A stretch of DNA of 64,000 nucleotides from the NCBI GenBank assembly GCA_019044685.2, contig JAGTXX020000008.1, positions 186,001 through 250,000 on the forward strand. Reading direction: 5' to 3'. The notes below the pieces were generated by a model. It worked only from the letters and a program-made list of their open reading frames with translations. It searched no databases and was not told the origin of the DNA. The stretch comes from Nannochloris sp. 'desiccata'. Lineage: Eukaryota > Chlorophyta > Trebouxiophyceae > Chlorellales > Chlorellaceae. The position numbers were made by a program, and so were the translations under genes. Below, piece after piece: positions 1-9,172 of this stretch; within the stretch, counting starts at the first letter, position 1, and each line of letters opens with the position of its first letter.

Positions 1-595
1 TTCCCTAGGAGAAATCCTATAAGGACGTTGACAGGGAGGCATATGACCAGGCTCCAAAGGAATTTCATGCTGAACATTCCTTTCAGGAGGGAAGAAAGTA
101 CGCAAATCAAATACATCGAAATATTCTTTTTCATAAGTTTCATGAATATTAGCCCAAGGATCTTCATCTGTAGTAAGACGAGGGATTAGATCACCATCTT
201 CATCAAACTCTTCATCATCATCATCATTAGTAGCAGCCTAGAATTCACAGCAGAAGGTGGAGGAGAAGGTTCAACCAGATTCAGATTGATTAAGAAAACA
301 GGAGTATTTTTATTACGCAGAATTCTTGCCAGCTGAGTAGCAGAGATAAGAGAAGTCTCAGAAGTAGGGGCAGCAGGAGCAGCGTCCGCTCCAGAAGTGG
401 ACAACAAGATCTGCTGATCTTGATAAACAAATTCCACAGTATTAAGTCGCCAATCAATGTGGGGATTGTGGAATTCCAACCAATTCTTGCCAAGAATAAT
501 ACCTACAGCAGAATCAACATCCAAGACGAACATTCGTACAGACTGTCGATAAGTACTAATACGCAGAGGCACTGTGACTGTTTCACGACATTGAT

Positions 596-689
596 TGTTG
601 CAGATGGGGTTCGTAGCCCCATGGGAAAAAGACCCATGTAGTGGCGGATAATGCCACCCGAAGGCATGTTACCTTTTGGGTCTGCAATA
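596..689 (+). repeat. LTR-D (94 bp), forward copy
   Basis: Starts TGTTGCAGATGG and ends TCTGCAATA. Identical in structure to the LTRs at 38879-38972 and 39030-39123. The internal PBS follows one base after it. Confidence 0.85.
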
Positions 690-767
690 GTGGTTTCAGC
701 TTCTCGGTTCGAACCTTACCGGAGTCTTTCTTTAAGAAAGGGAGGATGTTGCAGATGGGGTTCGTAC

Positions 768-861
768 TATTGCAGACCCAAAAGGTAACATGCCTTCGGG
801 TGGCATTATCCGCCACTACATGGGTCTTTTTCCCATGGGGCTACGAACCCCATCTGCAACA
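768..861 (-). repeat. LTR-D (94 bp), inverted copy
   Basis: Reverse complement of the LTR at 596-689. It is followed at 862-918 by the reversed 57-bp internal part, including the reversed polypurine tract and PBS. Confidence 0.85.
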
Positions 862-919
862 TCCTCCCTTTCTTAAAGAAAGACTCCGGTAAGGTTCGAA
901 CCGAGAAGCTGAAACCACT

Positions 920-1111
920 TGTTGCAGACGCTAGTCTTATGTAGCTTCAAGGAAGCTACCCTAAAAGGTATTTGTCTATAAGAGATTACAGAGTGGTTAT
1001 TTATATAATAATAGGAATAATCCGAAGGTAAAGAGAAGTCAGAGTAAATAATATTGGAAAAAGAAACCAGTGGGCGAAATGAGGGCGTAATGAACTTTGC
1101 GCCCTGCAACA
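920..1111 (-). repeat. LTR-B at the outer end of the nested composite
   Basis: 192-bp LTR matching 3209-3400. It abuts the internal part of the mini-element (918) rather than Gyp-B internal sequence, so it forms a chimeric LTR-B/mini-element junction. Confidence 0.88.
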
Positions 1112-1350
1112 TTGATAGGTACTACCATTAGCCAGTCGTACAGTGATAGATCCAGCACGAGTACGCGGGTGAAGGTTAAGACGTTTTGCACACTTTCCAG
1201 TAATGAAAGTAGCACCAGCACCACCATCAATCATGACTTTGACAGGAAGAGTACTCACGGAACCTTCCATAATCAATAATTGATTAGCACAAGTAGGAAC
1301 ACCATCAGCAGAAGTAATCATGTCTGTGGACACAACACCCAAATCTATGA

Positions 1351-2037
1351 CTGCAAGATTGAGTAGGAGAAAGAAAGAAACATTTGAAATTAATCATTCG
1401 TACAATGAATACCAAATTTCAAATTACTTGATGCAAGCACAGCAGCAAAAAGTACGAAAGTACTGTATATCTTCTCAGTGCAAGTACACAGCAACAGAGA
1501 TCAATGATTTAGATGAGAGTTGCAGCATTTGATGCATATCAGCAATCAAATAAAGAGAGTTTTGGTGCAAGATCTTGAAGATCCTTGAAACAGCAACCAA
1601 ACAAATGATGATTTGAAGTGAGGAAGTTTCTTGGATCTCCTCCATTTACTATGAAAGGAGCCAGAATGGGTACCTAGGTTACATTACTGTTACAGCATTG
1701 TCATTTGTGTGCCAGATCAAATAACTATTAGGGCCAGTAATAGTTTATGCAGGCAAAAACACAAACCAATACACAGTAAAAAGGTGATGATATTCAGGCA
1801 TACGCAGAGTATGTACCATCATCAAAAGAAACATTGCTAAGAACAAGCAATAATCATCATCAAACAGCAACAAAAATATCATCTTTACGCATCATTAAGA
1901 AGAGATAAGAAAAAGAAAAGAAGAAAAACAAGATATTTTGCAGCAGCAAGAAATATCTTCAAGAGGAAAGACCAAAGTGACAGTAATGCCAGTTCATTGA
2001 ATTCAAGAAGAACTCGAAATGCAAGCTTATTACTTAC
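1351..2037 (-). other. Putative intron between Gyp-B gag and pol (copy 1)
   Basis: On the minus strand the gap begins GTAAGTAATAAG, directly inside the last gag codons, and ends in a pyrimidine tract plus CTTGCAG just before pol. Joining 2038 to 1350 keeps gag and pol in one frame. The same boundaries occur in copy 2 at 34309-34994. No other coding frame in the gap looks real. Confidence 0.75.
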
Positions 2038-3109
2038 TTTGAGCTTTCACGTCGACATCCATCATGTTGACACCAGTAGTTGCCTTAGGACAATCCTTCT
2101 TCAAGTGATCTGGACTGCCACAGCCCCAACACTTTCTTCCTGGAACAGAAGGCTTGACACCAGTTTTGGACGATTTCTGAACGCCGTTATTATTGTTGTA
2201 GGGAGACTTCCCTTGGCGTTGACCAGAGGAATGCTTTCCTTGACCAGAAGCAGACCCAGAAGCGTGTCCAGACTGGAATTTCTTGCGTTGACCAGAATTT
2301 TGACCATTATACTTCATTTTACGAGAAGAAGAAGAAGAAGCATAGTTGACAGCCATCGTGATAGCTTCAGAAAAGCTATGATGTCCCAACACAGTCCTCA
2401 TGAGCAATACATGCTCAGCCATTTCAGTTGGTAACAACCGAATAAAGCAGTCACACTGCTCAGAATCTGTGATGTCGGTGTGGGCTGCATGTTGTTGAAT
2501 GAGAGAAGCCAGTTTAACAACATTACCACGCCATTCCAACGAGCGAAGTTTATCACGAGCAAGCTGGTTACGTTCGCCAAAAGAGAAACGTTTGATGAAA
2601 AATTCGCAGAAGGTAGCAAAGGGATCATCAGAATAGGTCAAAAATTGCCAATCTTCAGATTTTTGAAACTGTTGAAACCAAGTGTCCGCAATGGAAGTAA
2701 ACTTCAAGGGAATGACTTCCATAAGCTGTACACTACTGAAGCTTGTAAATTTGGCCATTTTAGAAAACTGAACCAAATAATCTTCAGGTTGGACACCATT
2801 ATCACCAGAGAAAGTAGGAAAATCTTTAGCTAATTTCAAGAAATCAACTTTAGACATTTCTTCATCTCTAGGTGGTTGGCCAGAGTGATTAGACTCAGGA
2901 GATGGTGAAGGAAGACGAGGAGTAGGAGAAATAGGATTGCGTGGAGCGCTGCCACCACCACGGCCACCACGGCCACCACGTTGACTACCACGTTGACCAC
3001 GTTGACCACCACGGCCCGCCGTTTGACCGGCAGCCGTTTGACCGGCAGGAGCGGCACCACCAGGATTAATATCAGCCAAAGCTGGGCCTCGAGAGCGCGT
3101 TTGAACCAT
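2030..3109 (-). CDS. gag: Gyp-B gag (copy 1)
   Basis: A 359-residue Gag starts at the ATG at 3109; longer versions of the frame run back into the leader. It has a Gly/Arg/Gln-rich N-terminal region (residues about 30-55), a retrotransposon Gag core (about 90-270) and one C-terminal zinc knuckle of the form CX2CX4HX4C beginning CWGCG. Gag forms the particle and binds the element's RNA. The last codons overlap a consensus 5' splice site (GTAAGT from 2037 downwards), so the frame can either stop at TAA or be spliced into pol. Copy 1 is 4 residues longer than copy 2 because of one extra Gln-Arg-Gly-Gly-type repeat unit. Confidence 0.9.
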   Translation of the reverse strand: MVQTRSRGPALADINPGGAAPAGQTAAGQTAGRGGQRGQRGSQRGGRGGRGGGSAPRNPISPTPRLPSPSPESNHSGQPPRDEEMSKVDFLKLAKDFPTFSGDNGVQPEDYLVQFSKMAKFTSFSSVQLMEVIPLKFTSIADTWFQQFQKSEDWQFLTYSDDPFATFCEFFIKRFSFGERNQLARDKLRSLEWRGNVVKLASLIQQHAAHTDITDSEQCDCFIRLLPTEMAEHVLLMRTVLGHHSFSEAITMAVNYASSSSSRKMKYNGQNSGQRKKFQSGHASGSASGQGKHSSGQRQGKSPYNNNNGVQKSSKTGVKPSVPGRKCWGCGSPDHLKKDCPKATTGVNMMDVDVKAQSK

Positions 3110-3208
3110 ATTAAAGGTTAAACAAGTAAACAAGGGTGAGAGAGAGGGAGAGAGGTAGCAAACAGAACCAAAAAGGCGAAGAATCGACCTTCTCAAGCTG
3201 AAACCAGT

Positions 3209-3400
3209 TGTTGCAGACGCTAGTCTTATGTAGCTTCAAGGAAGCTACCCTAAAAGGTATTTGTCTATAAGAGATTACAGAGTGGTTATTTATGTAATAA
3301 TAAGAATAATCCGAAGGTAAAGAGAAGTCAGAGTAAATAATATTGGAAAAAGAAACCAGTGGGCGAAATGAGGGCGCAATGAACTTTGCGCCCTGCAACA
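3209..3400 (-). repeat. LTR-B, 5' LTR of Gyp-B copy 1 (192 bp)
   Basis: On the minus strand it starts TGTTGCAGGG and ends CTGCAACA, so the termini are inverted repeats (TGTTGCAG/CTGCAACA). The same 192 bp occur at 920-1111, 32958-33149 and 38681-38872. TGGTTTCAGCTT follows two bases after it, as a tRNA primer-binding site should. Confidence 0.93.
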
Positions 3401-4043
3401 TCAAGAAGAAGCATATGGAGCTGGTGCTGAAGGGAGTCATTGATGGCCTCCCGCCAGACCGAGAAGCAACAGGTGGAAACTTCAAGATTGATTTGAAGCC
3501 TGGTGCTGAAGCTTCTAAGCAAGCTCCATACAGAATGAGTGCTCAGCTTGTTCCTGAGCTGGATCGCCAGCTTGCTGATATGATGGCACGTGGTTATATC
3601 CGACACAGCACTTCTGAATTTGGCGCTCCTGTGCTCTTTGTTAAGAAGAAGAATGGTGAATGGCGTTTATGTGTTGATTACAGGGATTTAAACTCTAAGA
3701 CTATCAAAGATCGGTTTCCTTTACCTAGAATTGATGATCTGCTGGATACTTTGGATGGTGCTGCTGTTTTCACTAGCTTGGATGCAGTGCAAGGCTACCA
3801 TCAGTGTCGCATTCGTGCTGAAGATGTTCATAAGACTGCCTTTCGTACACAATATGGTCATTTTGAGTACTTAGTACTGCCTTTCGGTCTTGCTAATGCT
3901 CCTGCTCACTTCCAGCGATACATGAATCGTATGTTCAGGGAAGCTGGCCTGCTGGGTGTCACTGTGCTGGTCTATATTGATGACATTCTCATCTTCAGTG
4001 CAGATCCTGCTGAGCATGCAAAGCATGTTGATGCTGCTCTACA
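3401..4043 (+). pseudogene. pol: Gyp-A pol, reverse transcriptase fragment (left part)
   Basis: The open frame encodes Ty3/gypsy RT, from the segment before the palm ([17 protein letters not shown]) to the catalytic [12 protein letters not shown]. It begins directly at the end of the inserted Gyp-B LTR and ends at 4043, where unrelated sequence starts and adds a few codons to a stop at 4059. The remainder of the same pol resumes at 8902, with 271 bp of overlap. Confidence 0.9.
3773..4043 (+). repeat. 271-bp direct repeat, left copy
   Basis: Bases 3773-4043 match 8902-9172 along the whole length with one difference seen (T at 3932, C at 9061; Met versus Thr in RT). The two copies bracket the 4044-8901 block exactly. 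Confidence 0.93.
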
Positions 4044-4201
4044 CACTAGTATGTACTAATGGTCCTAAAAGTGTCCTAAATCTATCCTGACAAAAGATGA
4101 ATTCAGGATACTTTCAGGACACTTTCAGGTTTGCAATTATGATACTTACAGGAAAAGTGATAGGACAACTTCAGGATAAAAAAAGACGAGTAGGAACTTT
4201 T

Positions 4202-4310
4202 AGGAGAAAAGTCCAGGACAGTTTTAGGATAAAGAAAAGATGGCTAGGGAAGTTTCAGGAGAAAAGTCCAGGAACGTTTTAGGATAAAGAAAAGATGGCT
4301 AGGGAAGTTT
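4202..4310 (+). repeat. Tandem repeat, two units of about 55 bp
   Basis: Units 4202-4256 and 4257-4310 differ only around one short stretch (GGACA against GGAAC). Each contains GTTTTAGGATAAAG, the motif also seen near the right end of the block. The flanking 4044-4495 region is otherwise non-coding, with scattered TTTCAGGA and AGGATA motifs. Confidence 0.85.
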
Positions 4311-4495
4311 GCATGAAAAGTCAAGGATGGATATAGGATAGACAAAGGATACTTTCAGGAGGAAGAAATGACATTATTAGAAAGAAATAAAGACAAGTTG
4401 GGGAGAGTTCCAAGAGAGGATATACACACATCATTATTAAGGCGCTATGGGTAACTGTAATGCAGGACAACAACATAGCAACAACCTCAAGACTT

Positions 4496-5944
4496 CTATC
4501 TTTGACTTCCAGTACGTCTATTACGTTGGCTACCACTAGCAGCACCCACTGCTGTTGCGACGGCAGCTGCAGCACGCTGGCTACCACCAGCTGCACCTCG
4601 CTCCTTCCTGGCATCCTTTTTGCTTTGCTGCTGTTGCAAAGCAATTTCTTTTGCATTTAATTGTCCACTTTCCCAATCATATTGTTCCGCCTGCTGTTCA
4701 GCATCTTCCTGCCCTGCAGCCATTGCTTCCGCCAATTGTTCCTCGTCCATCTCTTCCTCTTCTTGCTCCTCTTCCTCTTGCATCTCTTCCTCTTCTTGCT
4801 CCTCTCCCTCTAAGTTTTCAAGATGGGATACGATTTCCTTGGCTTCAGCAAGTGTCATTGCCTTCCACTTTCTCTGCAAATAATTAATTGTGGAATAATT
4901 AGTCTAGGGCGGTAACAAAACAATAAGTACCACCTGCAATAATATTCACTCGCCCTCATCCCCTGTAGTTTGCCACTGATTAACTTCTCCCATTCTTTTG
5001 GGTACCCTTCTGCTTTGTAGTACACCAAGTAATCGTGAGTCCAGTTCTCCACTCTCCTTCTAACGCTCTCATCCCACGCTGCACTCTTAGACCCAATATA
5101 TCCAGGCTCGGCCGCGAACTTTACCATTTCGCTATTGAGATTCGACATTCGTGTTCTGACAGCGCTCTTTACGCGTTTTTCTGTGACACGGGGTTGACCT
5201 CCACGAGGTGTAGAGAAGTTAACGACGCTACAAATGGCAAAAAAGTAGCCAGGGGTCCAAAAAAGCTTTTCGACCTTGTTTTTCAATCTCTCGTTCTGTG
5301 GTTTGTCAAAACCAAAGCAACCATATGGGATGCTCCCATCCCTACCGTTGTATTGAGCGCAATATTTTTCAACCACCTCATTTAATTTCTCTGTCTCCTC
5401 CTTTGTCAATTTGTTCCTGTTGACTCCTCCCACACTCTGCAAGCAAGTAAATAGCGCCTGAGTATTAGTTACCTTGCATTGACAGCACAATCAGTTGCCA
5501 TGTTATACTTACCGTTGCACCAGTACCAGTGCCATTGCTTCCGCCATTCTCATCCATAGTGTCCAGACATTGGAAGCTGTGACTTGCTCCGTCCACGAAT
5601 GACACCTCCAGAGTAATTGTATCACTGGTGCAACCAGAAAAGAAAGCTTCGTGGGCGTCATTACCAGCTGCTAAGGACTTAATTCCGTCTAAAATTGCAG
5701 CAGGTGACATTAATGTGGCCACTCCGCTTGCATCTTTGCCGTGAATGCGGACGCATTTCCGCTTCCCCTCCAAGTCATTTGAGGTCTTGATGTCATCAAA
5801 TGCCGCCTTTAGGCGACGCTTTGGCGTCGCCAGCTGCCAGTTGGGGTCATTCTTCAACTCAATGGGGACGTTCACGCTGCCTTGTGCGCCGTCTTCCGTT
5901 GTTCTGAGTTGGAGTATTGTCTTAACCATAATTTTCTGATCCAA
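4496..5944 (-). CDS. Three-exon gene of unknown function in the inserted block
   Basis: Exons on the minus strand: 5944-5513, 5436-4934 and 4871-4496, with introns of 76 and 62 bp. Donors are GTAAGT and GTGGTA; acceptors are CTTGCAG and TTGCAGAG. The joined frame is 1311 nt (436 residues and a stop), exactly divisible by three. A start at 5929 (MVKTIL) is also possible. Residues about 45-75 are basic. The middle is hydrophilic with no hydrophobic segment long enough for a membrane helix. Residues about 340-400 are a Glu/Gln-rich low-complexity stretch, and the tail is Ala/Arg/Gly-rich. I recognise no family. It shares a 518-bp promoter region with the divergent gene at 6463. A DNA-binding or accessory role in a mobile unit is only a guess. 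Confidence 0.7.
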
Positions 5945-6462
5945 GAATAACAGTTAATTCTGTGAAAACCTCCATCCTTTGCATTCTTTTACGCGATTTC
6001 CTCTCTTGTTATTTTTTTTTTGAATCTTTCCTTAAAAAGCCTTCAGGAAATAAAGCCTCTTTCAATGAAAGCGGGTTGCTTTTCAACCGCTGGTTTTTTA
6101 CAGTTCCACAAGCGGCAGGGAGCGCTATACCTGTGTTCTCGCATCTTTAGAGCCAACACAATTCACATTTTAGAATAGAACGTCAACTTGAATCTTCGTT
6201 CGAACTTGGCTGGCACCCCATCGGCTTCATCAATACTCTACAAAGAATTCCCAGAAATTAGATTTCCTTGTAAAAGGCGCTTTCTCCAAAAACAAGTAAA
6301 TTGTAATCTTGAAGGTAGGATTCTCTTTGTGATGAACAAAAACTGACTGTTTTTAAGTTTCTATTTTCTGAGAAATGACGTACATAGGTGTATTCACTAG
6401 TTTCGCTCAGCGTATTGGGTTTTGTAGGTCTTGCGGAACTTCTCTATTGCTTTTTTGATCAC
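5945..6462. promoter_or_regulatory. Divergent intergenic region
   Basis: This 518-bp non-coding stretch separates the start codons of two oppositely transcribed genes and presumably holds both promoters. No clear TATA element or operator is visible. T-rich runs occur near 6010-6030. An in-frame GTG at 6388 would extend the rightward gene by 25 hydrophobic residues, but the ATG at 6463 is the more ordinary start. Confidence 0.4.
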
Positions 6463-7923
6463 ATGCCGCCAAAACGCTCTAATGCTAGCCGTGTGGCTAC
6501 CACTAATGCCATGCGTAAGAAGAGGTTAAAGACCTTGCATGACTATGGAAGCACCAGGTCGTCTATAGATGCAGAATCAAGGATGAAAGGGGCATCTGAG
6601 AAAGTGGTGGTGACGGAAGGCACTCCCGCTGTCGTTTATAAAGCCGGCGGGGCCCATTACTGGGAGTTGTTGACGGAAGCACAAAAGTATTTGTCTAAAC
6701 CGGTGGAACTACCCAATATCTACGTCGTAACCAAGGCAAACGTTTTGCCTTTTGGCAAGGACCTGCCCTTAAGCAAGGTATCTGAAACAATACCTACTGC
6801 TGCCACCAAAGCACGAATTAAAGGTACTATTACCGATACTAATAGTAAAATACAAGACTACCTTGTAGATAATGTGGTTGGGTACCACCAACTGGATTTA
6901 CCTTGTGTTGTTCTAGCGACGCATGAAGTGAATGAAGCTTTGCTAGCAGCCGCAAAGGAGGCAGGCTCTCAAGATCTCAAGATGCCGTCAGAGGAAAAAT
7001 ATTATTTATTATTTGCTAGCGTTGACCTTTGCCAATTGCGCTTGTTGACGTTAGAGGGAGCGAGCGTGTTGGGTCACGCCAACGAAGCGATAGCTGATTC
7101 AACATTAAGCGTACCGATAACATCACCAGCTACAAAGCGGGCTCATTGGAAGTTGTTGGGAACTGAAATCTTAAATCTACCAAAACAATTGAAGAGCAAG
7201 GTAGGAAGTAATTATAAGAAGATAAAACGTAGAATTCCCCCCGCTAACATGTTTTCTACGTTCCTTCGCTACTCTAGGAACCCTAAAGACTATAAAAACG
7301 GGACACAAGTTGGTGGTCGTACTGTAAATGGGGAACCCGTAAAGCAACAAACTGCCTGCTCCTCTGCTATCGCTAGCCGTGAAGTACATAACGTTATTAT
7401 GCAAGCGATGAAGCCGATAACTCTGTTACAAAGAGACTTTTTAGCTGCTAACAATCCTACTACCACGTCAGTAGTAGTTAATTGGATGAATATGAATGCC
7501 AAGGCTATCACGACGGGTGGTTGGGGCGTTCTACCTCACTTAGATGGTATGGATTCTGGGGGCGTAGCTTACATAATTCAGTACGGACTAGGAGATTTGA
7601 GAGAATTACACGGAGGACATATGTGCTTGCCGCAATTACACCTAATTTGCCCAGTAGGAGCCTGCACTGTGCATTTTTTAAGAACTGGCTCTTTATTACA
7701 CAATTCATTGCCTCACGTTGCAAGTGAGAAAGCACGGGTAGTTGGCACATCATTACACGTCAATAAAAGTTTTTTGATAATGTCTAACGCTCAAAGTAGG
7801 ATGCAGGGTCTTGATGGCGAGGGCTATGTGCAGTACGCTCAGGAAAGTTGCATTGACAGTGAAACTTTAAAGGACTGCACAGAGATGAAAAAGTTATTAA
7901 AATTTGGAAATTGGAGGGTTTAA
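6463..7923 (+). CDS. Candidate TET/JBP-like 2-oxoglutarate/Fe(II) dioxygenase
   Basis: 486 residues from ATG 6463. The N-terminus is basic (MPPKRSNASR...RKKRLK), as in a nuclear protein. The C-terminal third has the order expected of a double-stranded beta-helix dioxygenase: PHLDGMDSGG (HxD at about residue 366), a Gly-rich GGHMCLPQL strand, CPVGACTVHFLRTG, a distal His in LLHNSLPH and an Arg in KARVVGTSLHVN that could hold 2-oxoglutarate. Such enzymes oxidise 5-methylcytosine or thymine, and relatives are known inside fungal and algal DNA transposons. The first 300 residues match nothing I know. The family call rests on the motif pattern and is moderate; another 2OG oxygenase or an inactive fold is possible. 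Confidence 0.55.
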   Translation: MPPKRSNASRVATTNAMRKKRLKTLHDYGSTRSSIDAESRMKGASEKVVVTEGTPAVVYKAGGAHYWELLTEAQKYLSKPVELPNIYVVTKANVLPFGKDLPLSKVSETIPTAATKARIKGTITDTNSKIQDYLVDNVVGYHQLDLPCVVLATHEVNEALLAAAKEAGSQDLKMPSEEKYYLLFASVDLCQLRLLTLEGASVLGHANEAIADSTLSVPITSPATKRAHWKLLGTEILNLPKQLKSKVGSNYKKIKRRIPPANMFSTFLRYSRNPKDYKNGTQVGGRTVNGEPVKQQTACSSAIASREVHNVIMQAMKPITLLQRDFLAANNPTTTSVVVNWMNMNAKAITTGGWGVLPHLDGMDSGGVAYIIQYGLGDLRELHGGHMCLPQLHLICPVGACTVHFLRTGSLLHNSLPHVASEKARVVGTSLHVNKSFLIMSNAQSRMQGLDGEGYVQYAQESCIDSETLKDCTEMKKLLKFGNWRV

Positions 7924-8094
7924 AGGTGTATTTCTTAAATATGTTACATATTGCAGTATTTCAGATAATGGTAAATCTTCAAAGAAGGCAGAAGAAATAA
8001 ACATTTAGCAGCTTGCTGTCAACAATTAGCAGCTTGCTGTCGGGAGAGAAAGAAAGAAAGCAAAATAAAATGATTCCGCGCCACTTTTATTGCG

Positions 8095-8594
8095 ATGGCT
8101 ACCAATAAGACCCTAAATAATCCATTTAAATCACTCAACCCCATTCATTCGCACGGGAGCAAGGCAGTAGATAAGGAGCTGGACGCGATCAAAGGAGTAA
8201 TTAATTTAAAAAGTAATCTAATGAATTCATATTCTTCAAAGAAGTTCCCACACTTGGAATATCATCCAGAGAGTGATAAAATTCACGAAAAGCTTTGGGA
8301 CTTCCAAGTGAACACCCTGAAAAGAGCGACTTTTACAGGAGTAATTGCGACCGAGATGCTCTCTCATTGAAGCGGCTTAAAGAGGATGTTGCCAAGTACG
8401 CAAAGAAGCTGAAAACCACGTCTTGCCAAGGCGGATACATTGATATACATGCAATATCTCAGTTACTGAACAAAAAATCATTTTGCAAAAGCATTAGGAT
8501 GGGGACAAGTACGTTGAGTATGATCCCACCCATGGCGTTGCTGAGGATGGTTTGCCGCCATTGCATCTTGCTTTCAGGAAAAACCATTACGTAG
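8095..8594 (+). pseudogene. Short broken ORF pair of unknown function
   Basis: A 91-residue frame from ATG 8095 ends at 8370, and an overlapping frame (from about 8355) continues with a similarly hydrophilic Lys-rich sequence (RLKEDVAKYAKKLK) to 8594. A one-base shift near 8366-8370 would join them. No family is recognised. It could be the 5' part of a gene with an unseen intron. From 8595 to 8901 I see no gene, only the right end of the block with TTTTAGGATAG. Confidence 0.4.
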
Positions 8595-8901
8595 CTCTTG
8601 TGAAGGCGGAATAGGAGTATTACATGGTAGGAAGACTATCTCAAGGCACTAGCTTAAAGTAGTAGATGGGAAAGGAGAAAGGAAGGGCACTTTAGGTGAA
8701 CCAGTGGCGGTGCCCAGCGCTGGCATGGCGGAGGTCATTAAAGTAGGTCAATTGCGACTTTTTCTTAAATTTTTTTGTACAGGTACTTTTATGTAAGGTA
8801 TAGAAGGTATGTAGAACAGTAAATAAGGGCATTAGAGTCGTTTTAGAGAAATGCAATTTTACAAGATAGTTTTAGGATAGTTGCAAGAAGACTTGTTCCC
8901 C

Positions 8902-9172
8902 CTAGCTTGGATGCAGTGCAAGGCTACCATCAGTGTCGCATTCGTGCTGAAGATGTTCATAAGACTGCCTTTCGTACACAATATGGTCATTTTGAGTACT
9001 TAGTACTGCCTTTCGGTCTTGCTAATGCTCCTGCTCACTTCCAGCGATACATGAATCGTACGTTCAGGGAAGCTGGCCTGCTGGGTGTCACTGTGCTGGT
9101 CTATATTGATGACATTCTCATCTTCAGTGCAGATCCTGCTGAGCATGCAAAGCATGTTGATGCTGCTCTACA
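8902..9172 (+). repeat. 271-bp direct repeat, right copy
   Basis: Second copy of the RT segment at 3773-4043. Gyp-A pol continues without a break to the right of it. Confidence 0.93.

Larger units (their letters stand above)
596..1111. mobile_element. Palindromic composite of mini-LTR element and LTR-B
   Basis: Plus-strand order: complete LTR-D (596-689), a 57-bp internal part with PBS and polypurine tract (690-746), the first 20 bp of a second LTR-D (747-766), then in reverse a complete LTR-D (768-861), the 57-bp internal part (862-918) and an LTR-B (920-1111). TTGAT occurs on both sides (591-595 and 1112-1116), and the uninterrupted target in copy 2 has it once, so this inverted dimer entered as one unit. 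Both outer ends are LTR 5' ends. Confidence 0.88.
1..1350 (-). pseudogene. pol: Gyp-B pol, protease to start of RT (copy 1, broken)
   Basis: Codons from 1350 to 1117 and from 595 down to 1 match the protease and linker of copy 2. The retropepsin-like core reads [10 protein letters not shown]. Three defects are visible: the nested insertion at 596-1111, a 4-nt deletion just after the VNSR codons near 235 that shifts the frame into a Met-rich tail and a stop at 186, and the window edge in RT. This copy cannot give a full Pol. Confidence 0.88.
1..3400 (-). mobile_element. Gyp-B copy 1, Ty3/gypsy chromovirus, runs off left edge
   Basis: Reading from 3400 downwards, the order is a 192-bp LTR, a primer-binding site, gag, a 687-bp intron-like gap, then protease and the start of reverse transcriptase, which leaves the window at base 1. 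It is nearly identical to the complete copy at 32958-38872, but pol is frame-shifted by a 4-nt deletion near 230-240 and interrupted at 596-1111. The element sits in Gyp-A, whose pol resumes at 3401. The second target duplication lies outside the window. Confidence 0.9.
4044..8901. mobile_element. 4.86-kb gene-bearing block inserted in Gyp-A RT
   Basis: The block is not retrotransposon-like. It carries a minus-strand three-exon gene, a divergent plus-strand gene and a broken third gene. Both ends contain short motifs of the TTTTAGGATA type: on the left in both orientations (4060-4100 and 4220-4320), on the right near 8868-8880. No clear terminal inverted repeat and no transposase was found. 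The 271-bp flanking repeat is too long for a usual target duplication. The classification as a mobile unit is inference. Confidence 0.55.

Noticed and set aside
690..746. A tRNA gene or tRNA-derived SINE at the TTCGAAC-containing segment
   Set aside because: Only the 3' end complement of a tRNA is present, right after an LTR and in PBS orientation; no D-arm, anticodon arm or A/B boxes in order.
641..892. Overlapping ORFs on both strands around 583-892
   Set aside because: They are produced by the inverted LTR-D copies; the same peptides appear in mirror image on the two strands, so they are not genes.
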